Below, one piece after another: positions 50,080 through 57,322 of a stretch of DNA of 64,000 bases (position 1 is its first letter; each line of letters opens with the position of its first letter). A program made the translations under genes and the position numbers. Source of the stretch: Sphingomonas sp. CBMAI 2297 (GTDB taxonomy: Bacteria > Pseudomonadota > Alphaproteobacteria > Sphingomonadales > Sphingomonadaceae). The stretch spans positions 1 through 64,000 of the forward strand of contig NZ_JAPDIR010000003.1 in NCBI RefSeq assembly GCF_029870595.1. The letters run 5' to 3'. The notes under the pieces were generated by a model that did no database searches, had not been told where the DNA came from, and saw nothing but the letters and a program-made list of their open reading frames with translations.

Positions 50080-51375
50080 ATGCGTCACGTCGCGGTGATC
50101 GGTTCCGGGCCGGCGGGCTATTATACGGCCGAAGCCTGCCAGAAGGTGTTCGGCGATCAGGTCCGGGTCGACATCATCGACCGGCTTCCCGTGCCCTTCG
50201 GGCTGATCCGCACCGGCGTCGCCCCCGATCACCAGTCGATCAAGGGCGTCTCGCGCCGCTACGAGGCGGTGGCGCTGACCGACAATGTCCGCTTCGTCGG
50301 CAACGTCACGCTGGGCCGGGATGTGTCGATCGACGAGCTGCGCACGCTTTACGACGCCGTGGTGCTCGCCACCGGCGCGCCGCACGACCGCAAGCTGGAC
50401 ATCCCCGGCGCCGACCTGCCCGGCGTGGTCGGCTCGGCGGCGTTCGTCGGCTGGTACAACGGCCATCCCGACTTCGCCGATCTCGATCCGCCGCTGGACG
50501 GGCCGGCGGTGGTGATCGGCAACGGCAACGTCGCGCTCGACGTCGCCCGGGTGCTGGCCAAGACGCAGAACGAGTTCGAAGGGTCGGACATCGTCACCCA
50601 TGCGCTGGGCGCACTGCGGGGCGGCCATATCGACACCATCACCATCCTCGGCCGCCGCGGCCCCCACCAGATCGCGATGACTCCCAAGGAGCTGGGCGAG
50701 CTGGGCGAGCTGCAGCGCGCCGTGCCGGTGGTCTCCCCCGCGGACCTGCCGCCGGCGGAGGACGATACCGTGCTCGATCCCGGCCAGCGCAAGTCGGTCG
50801 GGCACCTGCGCCGCTTCGCCCAGGGCATGCCCGACAAGCCGATCCGCATCGTCTTCGACTTCTTCGCCATGCCGGTGGCGATCGAAGGCGATGGCAAGGT
50901 CGAGCGCGTCATCGTCGAGCGCACCGCGCTGGGCCTGGACGGCAACGCCCATGGCACGGGCGAGACCTATGCCGTGCCCGCCGGTCTGGTGGTGAGCTGC
51001 ATCGGCTATCGCACGCCGCCGATCGACGGCGTGCCCTATGACGACAAGGCGGGGCGATTCGCCAATCTCGACGGGCGGGTGCTTCCCGGCCTCTACGCGG
51101 TGGGCTGGGCGCGGCGCGGGCCGACCGGGACGATCGGCACCAACCGGCCCGACGGCTTCGCCATCGCCGAGAAGATCGCCGAGGATGTCGGGGACGGCTC
51201 GGGCAAGGCCGGCCGGCCGGGGCTCGACGCGCTGCTGGAAGGACGCGGGGTGGAGCTGGTCACCTTCCGCGACTGGCAGAAGATCGACGCCGCCGAGATC
51301 GCCGCCGCCCGCATCGGCGCCCCGCGCGAGAAGTTCGTTTCGGTCGATGCGATGCTGGGCGCGCGGAAAAGCTGA
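50080..51375 (+). CDS. Ferredoxin/adrenodoxin-NADP reductase-like flavoprotein
   Basis: A 431-residue FprA-type enzyme. The FAD site is VIGSGPAGYYTAEACQ; the GVAPDHQSIKGVSRRYE block and the NADP-binding VIGNGNVALDVARVL follow. The C-terminal GWARRGPTGTIGTNRPDG is the shared FAD/NADP signature of adrenodoxin reductase. It passes electrons between NADPH and a ferredoxin, for example for cytochrome P450 or iron-sulfur assembly. The start at 50080 follows GGGAGGA by six bases; 50074 is possible. No ferredoxin gene adjoins. Confidence 0.93.
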   Translation: MRHVAVIGSGPAGYYTAEACQKVFGDQVRVDIIDRLPVPFGLIRTGVAPDHQSIKGVSRRYEAVALTDNVRFVGNVTLGRDVSIDELRTLYDAVVLATGAPHDRKLDIPGADLPGVVGSAAFVGWYNGHPDFADLDPPLDGPAVVIGNGNVALDVARVLAKTQNEFEGSDIVTHALGALRGGHIDTITILGRRGPHQIAMTPKELGELGELQRAVPVVSPADLPPAEDDTVLDPGQRKSVGHLRRFAQGMPDKPIRIVFDFFAMPVAIEGDGKVERVIVERTALGLDGNAHGTGETYAVPAGLVVSCIGYRTPPIDGVPYDDKAGRFANLDGRVLPGLYAVGWARRGPTGTIGTNRPDGFAIAEKIAEDVGDGSGKAGRPGLDALLEGRGVELVTFRDWQKIDAAEIAAARIGAPREKFVSVDAMLGARKS

Positions 51376-51452
51376 TTCAGTGGCTTGCGCGTGTCCCGCA
51401 GCGTGGTTATAGGCGCCCCCTCGCAGTCGGGGTTCGCCCCGAAGGCGCCGGT

Positions 51453-51529
51453 CGGGGAATAGCTCAGCCTGGTAGAGCACTGTGTTCGGGACGCAGGGGC
51501 CGGAGGTTCGAATCCTCTTTCCCCGACCA
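51453..51529 (+). tRNA. tRNA-Pro (anticodon CGG)
   Basis: A 77-base cloverleaf: acceptor CGGGGAA pairs with TTCCCCG. D-arm AGCTCAGCCTGGTAGAGC, anticodon stem CTGTG/CGCAG with loop TTCGGGA, so anticodon CGG and G37 as usual for proline. T-arm GGAGGTTCGAATCCTC follows, and the CCA end is encoded (discriminator A). All stems pair with only one G-T. It reads CCG codons, frequent in this high-GC genome. Confidence 0.97.
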
Positions 51530-51642
51530 TTTCATCCTCATGCAAATCATCGATCCTACCCCTTTCCGGGGGAGCGAGATATTCTCGCGGATCGCCTTGA
51601 CGCGCGACGCCCCCCGACGCTGGCGCCGGGGGATCGCGACCT

Positions 51643-52119
51643 TCAGAAGAAGCGCCCGTAGACGACCTGGATGACCTCTCCGGTCGTTATGTTGACCAGA
51701 AGCGCATCGGGCCCATAGCGCACCCATTCATAGCCGACCGGCGGAACGTCGAGGCCGAACAGCCAATAGTCCGTCAGCCAATAGTCCTGCGCCCAGAAGA
51801 TGCCGGGCAGGATATCGCCATAGGCCCAGCGGCGATATTGGAAGCCCCGGGGCGGATGATATGGCCCGATATGATAGGTGCGATCGGCATTGAAGTTGTG
51901 GTTGTAATAAGGCCGATCGAGCTGGTTCGGGCGCGTCTGCGTGCCCTGGGGGCGTTCGAAGCGCGGATAGGCCATGGGCGGGCGCTCCATTTCGGGCGCG
52001 GACATTTGCCGCCCGCCTCCCTGATGATGGGCCTGCGCCATCGCCGGCGACACGCCGAGCGTCAAACCTGCGCCCGCACAGGCAAGCGCCAAGGCAGAAC
52101 AGAACAGATTCTTGCGCAT
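51643..52119 (-). CDS. RcnB-like periplasmic protein
   Basis: A 158-residue protein with a signal peptide ending PAMAQ, a His/Gly/Pro-rich middle ([20 protein letters not shown]), then the RcnB-type C-terminal domain: [40 protein letters not shown] and a terminal strand [12 protein letters not shown]. RcnB in E. coli tunes nickel/cobalt efflux by RcnA; many relatives have no RcnA nearby, as here, so metal binding is possible but unproven. The start at 52119 has GGAG upstream. A GC-rich hairpin without T-run lies past the stop. Confidence 0.88.
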   Translation of the reverse strand: MRKNLFCSALALACAGAGLTLGVSPAMAQAHHQGGGRQMSAPEMERPPMAYPRFERPQGTQTRPNQLDRPYYNHNFNADRTYHIGPYHPPRGFQYRRWAYGDILPGIFWAQDYWLTDYWLFGLDVPPVGYEWVRYGPDALLVNITTGEVIQVVYGRFF

Positions 52120-52274
52120 AACGATCTCCGTCATTGACTCGATCGCAACGGATATGGGTGCGCCAGCCTCTCCACGGCATGCGTAGGATTACGTAATTGA
52201 CTCGGTTTGCCAGAATAGGCGAGTCGTCTATCCTGCCCCTTGTTCGGCCAAACCGCGCGAGGAGTTGTTTCCCC

Positions 52275-53099
52275 ATGCTGCTGCCTCTTCTGCTCTCGCT
52301 CGCCGTGCCCGCGCAGGCGGCCCCGCTGCGCGTGGGCACCTATAGCTATCCGCGCTATGATCGCCGGGTCGCGCTGGGGCCGATCGCGGCACTGGTCGGC
52401 AGGATCGCCGGGCGGCCGGCGGAAATCGTGCTGCTGCCGACGCCGACAGCGCTGGCCGAAGCGCTGTGCAAGGGCGAGGTGGACGTGGCGATGACCAATC
52501 TCGGCGCGTTCGTCGAGGTGCGGGACTGCCCGAACCTGCGGGCCGTCGCCGTGCTCGACACGCCGCCGCCGGTACTGGACCGCTATCGCGGCATATTGCT
52601 GGTGCGGCGCGAGACCGGCATCGACACGCTCGATGCGCTGGGCAAACGGGCTTCCGGCCTGCGCTACAGCGAAGTGCTGCCGGGATCGACCTCGGGCGGG
52701 CTCGTGCAGGCCGAAGCGCTGCGTTCGGCGGGCAGCGCCCCATCGGCCTTCGCCGCGCGCCGGCTGGCGGGCACGCATGAGGCGGCGCTGGCCGACCTGA
52801 TCGAGGGCCGCGCCGATGTCGCCGCGCTGACGGAGGATCCCTGGCGCAAGCTGCAGGCAAGCGACCCGGCAAAGGCCGCCACCCTGCGCCCGATCTGGCG
52901 CTCCGCCCCGCTCCCGCCCGGCCCGGTCGTGTGCCACGAGGGGCCGGCGACGCCCTGCGCGAAGATCCAGGCCGCATTGCTCGGCACGGAGGGCGGCGCG
53001 ATCGCCGTCGCGCTTGCCGCCGGCTGGAGCGAGGCCGATGGCGCGACACGGTTCATGGCCTATGACCGGGCGCGCTACGAGGCGTTCAGGACGCGCTGA
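52275..53099 (+). CDS. Orphan PhnD-like periplasmic binding protein
   Basis: The protein has 274 residues with a signal peptide (MLLPLLLSLAVPAQA). The mature part has the type II binding-protein fold of phosphate/phosphonate/phosphite binding proteins: GTYSYPRYDR, CKGEVDVAMTNLGAFVEV, a GLRYSEVLPGSTSGGLVQAE ligand loop and GRADVAALTEDPWRKL. There is no permease or ATPase gene beside it, so it may be a sensor input, a high-affinity scavenger feeding a distant transporter, or an enzyme-like relic. GAGGAG ten bases upstream supports the start. Confidence 0.8.
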   Translation: MLLPLLLSLAVPAQAAPLRVGTYSYPRYDRRVALGPIAALVGRIAGRPAEIVLLPTPTALAEALCKGEVDVAMTNLGAFVEVRDCPNLRAVAVLDTPPPVLDRYRGILLVRRETGIDTLDALGKRASGLRYSEVLPGSTSGGLVQAEALRSAGSAPSAFAARRLAGTHEAALADLIEGRADVAALTEDPWRKLQASDPAKAATLRPIWRSAPLPPGPVVCHEGPATPCAKIQAALLGTEGGAIAVALAAGWSEADGATRFMAYDRARYEAFRTR

Positions 53100-53142
53100 G
53101 ACATGGCTTGGGCAAGCGGCCGAGTGCTGCTAGGCGCCGCCC

Positions 53143-55014
53143 ATGCTTTCCTTCCGCGACATCACCATCCGGCTCGGCGGCCGGGCAATCATCGAGGGCG
53201 CTTCCGCCGCGATCCCGCCGCGTGCCCGAGTCGGCTTCATCGGGCGCAACGGCGCCGGCAAATCGACGCTGATGAAGGCGATCGCCGGGATGATCGAGAC
53301 CGACACCGGCTCGGTCGAGATCCCGCGCAACGCCCGCTTCGGCTATCTCCGCCAGGACGCGCCCGGCGGCCAGACCAGCGCGTTCGACACGGTGCTGGAA
53401 GCCGATGTCGAGCGCGCCGCGCTGCTGCTGGAAGCGGAGACGCAGACCGATCCCGACCGGCTCGGCCATATCTATGAGCGGCTCGACCAGATCGACGCCT
53501 ATGAGGCCCCGGCCCGCGCCGGGCGCATCCTGAAGGGCCTGGGCTTCGACGAGGCGATGCAGGCGCGGCCGATGGACAGCTTCTCGGGCGGCTGGCGGAT
53601 GCGCGTGGCGCTGGCCTCGCTCCTCTTCCTCAACCCGGACATCCTGCTGCTCGACGAGCCCAGCAACCACCTCGACCTGGAAGCGGTGATGTGGCTCGAG
53701 GGATTCCTGCGCGCCTATCGCGGCACGATCCTGCTGATCAGCCATGAACGCGACCTGCTCAATAATGTGGCGGACCATATCCTCCACCTCGATCGCGGCC
53801 AGACCACGCTCTATCCCGGCGGATATGACGCGTTCGAGCGACAGCGGGCCGAGCGGCTGGCCCAGCAGGCGGCGGCGCGCGAGAAGCAGGTTGCCGAGCG
53901 CGAGAAGCTCCAGGCGTTCGTCGATCGCTGGCGGGCCAAGGCGAGCAAGGCCAAGCAGGCGCAGAGCCGGGTCAAGGCGCTGGAGCGGATGCAGCCGATC
54001 GCCGCGGTGGCCGAGGATCCGAGCATGCGCTTCGACTTCCCCAATCCGGTGGGCTTGCGCCCGCCGCTGCTGACGCTCGACCATGTCGCGGTGGGCTATG
54101 AGCCCGGCAAGCCGATCCTCTCGCGCCTGGGCCTTCGCCTCGACCCCGACGACCGGATCGCGCTGCTCGGCCGCAACGGCAACGGCAAGACCACCCTCGC
54201 CCGGATGATCGCCGGGGAGCTGCCGGTGATGGAAGGCGAGATGACCACCGCCACCAAGCTGACGGTCGGCTATTTCACCCAGTATCAGGTCGAGGAGCTC
54301 GATCCCGACGCCACGCCGGTCGAGACGATGGGCCGGGTGATGAAGGGCGCGACGCCGGTGCAGGTGCGCTCGCAGCTGGGCCGGTTCGGCTTCTCGGGCG
54401 ACAAGGCGCTGACCAAGGTGGGCAAGCTTTCGGGCGGCGAGCGGGCGCGGCTGGCGCTGGCGCTGGTGACGCATAATGCGCCGCATCTGCTGATCCTCGA
54501 CGAGCCGACCAACCACCTCGACGTCGATACCCGCGAGGCGCTCGTCCAGGCGCTGGCCGAGTTCAAGGGCGCGGTGGTGCTGGTCAGCCACGACCGGCAC
54601 ATGCTCGAGCTGGTCGCCGACCGGCTGCTCCTCGTCGATGGCGGCACCGCCCGTGAGTTCGACGGGACGATCGAGGAATATGCCGCCTTCGTCGTCTCCG
54701 GCAAGGAGCCGGCCCCCGCCCCTGCCCCCGCCGCCGCGCCGGTGGACAAGAAGGAGGAGCGCCGCGCCGCCGCCCAGGCGCGCGAAGCCTCGGCGGGCCT
54801 GCGCAAGGCGGTGAAGGACGCCGAGGGCGAGATCGCCAAGGCCCAGCGCGCGCTGGCCGAAGTGGACGGCGCGCTCGCCGGCATCGCCTCGCCGGCGCTC
54901 AAGCCCCTTTCGATGGGCGAGCTGATGAAGCGGCGCGGCGAGGTGGAAGCGCGGCTGGAGGCGGCCGAGGCGGCGTGGCTCGAAGCCAGCGAGGCACTGG
55001 AAGCGGCTAGCTGA
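53143..55014 (+). CDS. ABC-F family ATPase (YheS/Uup-like)
   Basis: A 623-residue cytosolic protein with two ABC cassettes and no membrane part. Cassette 1: GRNGAGKST, FSGGWRMRVALA, LLLDEPSNHLD. Cassette 2: GRNGNGKTT, LSGGERARLALA, LILDEPTNHLD. A charged linker (RWRAKASKAKQAQSRVKALE) joins them and a basic/acidic coiled coil forms the C-terminus. This matches the ABC-F proteins that act on the ribosome rather than in transport; length and C-terminal coil fit YheS best. Both cassettes keep their catalytic residues. Confidence 0.95.
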   Translation: MLSFRDITIRLGGRAIIEGASAAIPPRARVGFIGRNGAGKSTLMKAIAGMIETDTGSVEIPRNARFGYLRQDAPGGQTSAFDTVLEADVERAALLLEAETQTDPDRLGHIYERLDQIDAYEAPARAGRILKGLGFDEAMQARPMDSFSGGWRMRVALASLLFLNPDILLLDEPSNHLDLEAVMWLEGFLRAYRGTILLISHERDLLNNVADHILHLDRGQTTLYPGGYDAFERQRAERLAQQAAAREKQVAEREKLQAFVDRWRAKASKAKQAQSRVKALERMQPIAAVAEDPSMRFDFPNPVGLRPPLLTLDHVAVGYEPGKPILSRLGLRLDPDDRIALLGRNGNGKTTLARMIAGELPVMEGEMTTATKLTVGYFTQYQVEELDPDATPVETMGRVMKGATPVQVRSQLGRFGFSGDKALTKVGKLSGGERARLALALVTHNAPHLLILDEPTNHLDVDTREALVQALAEFKGAVVLVSHDRHMLELVADRLLLVDGGTAREFDGTIEEYAAFVVSGKEPAPAPAPAAAPVDKKEERRAAAQAREASAGLRKAVKDAEGEIAKAQRALAEVDGALAGIASPALKPLSMGELMKRRGEVEARLEAAEAAWLEASEALEAAS

Positions 55015-55093
55015 ACCGGACACGTCCGGCCTCGGGAGCGTTTGTAAACATTGATGCGCAGGGCGGCCGCTTCCCATGGTCGCCCCCCGGCCC

Positions 55094-55131
55094 CCATCCG
55101 CCATTCCGGCTTTCGCCGGGATGACGGATGG
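55094..55131. repeat. REP-like palindrome
   Basis: CCATCCGCCATTCCGGC and GCCGGGATGACGGATGG pair over 15 of 17 positions plus one wobble around a TTTC loop. The CATCCC...GGGATGACGG core matches the palindrome at 30389-30418. It sits between the convergent ABC-F and pectate lyase genes and may also terminate transcription. Confidence 0.75.
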
Positions 55132-55144
55132 AGGCGGAATTGGG

Positions 55145-56428
55145 TTACTTCCGCCCCGTCCATTTCGCATATGCCGCCAGCGCCTTGGCGGGGCCGGCAT
55201 TGTACCAGCTATAGCCGTTGCGCCGCTCGACGCTGAGTTCGTTGACGTCGGTGTGGATCGAGCGGTCGCGGTCGCCGAAGATCGGCTTGCCGGTCCGGAT
55301 GTCGTAATAGCGCGACCAGATCGGGCCGGCACCCGGCCGGTCGACCAGCTTGCGGCCGTCCGGTCCCTTCTCGAAGGCGACGCCGTGGACGGCATGCGCC
55401 TCGAGCCAGGCGATGCCGTCGCGCACCGCGGCGTCGACCGACGGCGAAGGATCCGCCTGTCGCATCAGGAGGAGGAGCAGGTCCGCACTCTCGTCGGAGG
55501 ACAGGGCGGCGGGTTCGAAGTTCCGGGCCCCCGCCGGGGCGAGGGTGAGCGCGTCGTGCTGCTGGCCCCAGATCGTCCGCTTGCCGTCCACGATCACCTG
55601 GGTCCGCAGGATCAGCGCGATCGCGCGGTTGCAGGCCGCCTTCGCCTGCGCCGCCAGCGCTTCGGGCACGAAGGCGTAATCGTCCCGGCGGCGGGCGACG
55701 TCCGCGAGCACCGTCACCACCGAGGAGAGCGCATCGTCGTTGAAGGTCAGCGCATCGTGGTAGCCGCCCTGGAGCGGATAGATTTGCGGCCAGCCGCCAT
55801 TGGGGAATTGCGCGTCCAGCAGATAGCGCACGCCCTTGAGGAAAGCCGCGCGATAGCCCTCGCCCGCCCCGCCCGGCGCGATCGCCTGGACCCGCGCCAG
55901 GAAGCGCAATTCCGAAGTGGTGGCGTTGTTGTCGATCGTGCCGACATAGCTCCACGCCTCGTCGTCGCCGGTGCGGGCATTGGCGGGCAGATGCTCGATG
56001 GGGACATAATGCTGGCCCTTCACGCGGACCGGGCCGTCGCGATCGACATTCTTGCCCCAGCCGCCGGCGGGCGTCTGGAAGCTGACGATATTGTCGGCGA
56101 CCCGGCGCGCCTCGGGCGTGGCATAGAAGGCCGCGGCGCGATCGGCGGGCATGCCGCTGCCGCCGGACTTGCCGCTGGGCGGCGCCGGCGGGATCTCGGC
56201 CAGGCCCTGCCGCTCGGCGGCGAGCGCGGCCTTGTCCGCCGCCATCAGCGCATGCGAGCGGGCGAGATAGGCGGTCCAGGCAGCGCGCTCGGCCCCGGGA
56301 AGCGCGGAGATGCGGGCATCGGTGACCGGTTCGGCCGGGCTCATATGGCCGATCACTTCGACGCCCGCATATGCCACCGGTGTCATCACTGCAGCTGCGA
56401 ACAGCGCGATCCTTGCGATACGAATCAT
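55145..56428 (-). CDS. Secreted pectate lyase, PL10 family
   Basis: The protein has 427 residues with a signal peptide (ALFAAAVMTPVAYA). The PL10 core blocks are GTIDNNATTSELRFLARV, FPNGGWPQIYPLQGGYHDAL, TFNDDAL and, near the end, RYYDIRTGKPIFGDRDRSIH followed by ELSVERRNGYSWYN. These hold the catalytic Arg and calcium-binding residues of this (alpha/alpha)-barrel lyase. It cleaves de-esterified pectin by beta-elimination, producing unsaturated oligogalacturonates. GGGAGGGGAC precedes the start. No other pectin genes adjoin. Confidence 0.93.
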   Translation of the reverse strand: MIRIARIALFAAAVMTPVAYAGVEVIGHMSPAEPVTDARISALPGAERAAWTAYLARSHALMAADKAALAAERQGLAEIPPAPPSGKSGGSGMPADRAAAFYATPEARRVADNIVSFQTPAGGWGKNVDRDGPVRVKGQHYVPIEHLPANARTGDDEAWSYVGTIDNNATTSELRFLARVQAIAPGGAGEGYRAAFLKGVRYLLDAQFPNGGWPQIYPLQGGYHDALTFNDDALSSVVTVLADVARRRDDYAFVPEALAAQAKAACNRAIALILRTQVIVDGKRTIWGQQHDALTLAPAGARNFEPAALSSDESADLLLLLMRQADPSPSVDAAVRDGIAWLEAHAVHGVAFEKGPDGRKLVDRPGAGPIWSRYYDIRTGKPIFGDRDRSIHTDVNELSVERRNGYSWYNAGPAKALAAYAKWTGRK

Positions 56429-56501
56429 GTCCCCTCCCGATTTTGGTATCGGGGCGAGGATAGCGGGTTCTGCTGTTAGCGCTAGCGGGCGTGAAACCGG
56501 G

Positions 56502-56918
56502 TCAGACGGCGCCCTTCATCGTGAATCGATAATCATCGCCCGGTATCCCGATGACAAGCTCTTCGCGGCTTGCCGAGTAGGATACAGCCTGACTCTTTGT
56601 GAATTTGGAATCTCCCGCATTCCGATATGCTACTTCGCCGATCGTAAACTGGCTAACACCCAAAGACCCTATCCGACTCGTATATTGCACTTCGGACTTG
56701 CCATCCTTCCACATCCATCGATATTCTTTCCAGACTTTCCCGTCCTTGAGTTTGCGCGCGATAACCTGATGGTATTGCGTACACCGATTCGGCGAGCCAC
56801 CAATATTCGCGTCGAATGCGCACAACCGCGTGCCATCAAGGACCCACGCATCTTCGGGATTGGCAGAAGATTCGACCTCCATCAGGCCAACCAAAGCTAT
56901 TACAGCCGTAAAATTCAT
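56502..56918 (-). CDS. Lower-GC orphan protein, probably secreted
   Basis: The protein has 138 residues. The start MNFTAVIALVGLMEVESSAN suggests a short signal peptide. The rest is beta-rich and polar (YHQVIARKLKDGKVWKEYRW, SFSASREEL-like repeats) with a few cysteines. Codon use differs sharply from neighbours: many A/T-ending codons such as AAA, TAT and GAT. I recognise no family. It sits in a ~900-base AT-richer pocket, which suggests recent acquisition or a lineage-specific gene. Confidence 0.6.
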   Translation of the reverse strand: MNFTAVIALVGLMEVESSANPEDAWVLDGTRLCAFDANIGGSPNRCTQYHQVIARKLKDGKVWKEYRWMWKDGKSEVQYTSRIGSLGVSQFTIGEVAYRNAGDSKFTKSQAVSYSASREELVIGIPGDDYRFTMKGAV

Positions 56919-57264
56919 GCCGCCCTCAATCCATGTATCGACATAGAATTATTAATTTCACTAGTACTCGAAAATACTTTCCACGATGGCCAATGGAAAC
57001 GGCTTCTGTCCAGCTTCATGCCCCGGCGTATCTGCCACAACCATAGAAATAGAAGCAAACGTCATTCCATGACCCCTTGCCGGCCAGACAAGGAAGTGCC
57101 GGGCGCCTCGGCATCGATAAGCGCATCGTCGGCAAATGACGGTAGCGATGTGCACGGGCCGGGATCAAGGGGCGGAGCGATGCCTTCGCGTGAGATCCGC
57201 GGCCGGGCTGCCGCCGCTTTGCTGTCTGCCCCTTCGCCAAGACAGGTTCGGGGAGGAATTCCAA
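56919..57264. other. AT-richer intergenic region without a supported gene
   Basis: About 350 bases with only short overlapping frames (under 85 codons), none with a credible start, ribosome site or codon bias. The left ~150 bases are clearly AT-richer than the surroundings and may hold the promoter of the orphan gene at 56502-56918; the right part returns to normal composition. I see no RNA gene or repeat here. Confidence 0.5.
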
Positions 57265-57300
57265 CGAAAAGCGGGCGAGGGATCACCCCTCGCCCGCTCC
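57265..57300 (-). terminator. Terminator of the export operon
   Basis: On the minus strand GCGGGCGAGGG pairs perfectly with CCCTCGCCCGC (11 bp, GTGAT loop) and is followed by TTTTCG. It lies 26 bases past the permease stop at 57323. Confidence 0.9.
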
Positions 57301-57322
57301 CCATGTCCCTGAACTGACGCGC

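Noticed and set aside
51453..51529. The tRNA-Pro gene as an integration site for a mobile island.
   Set aside because: No integrase, direct repeat of the tRNA 3' end or composition change is seen on either side.
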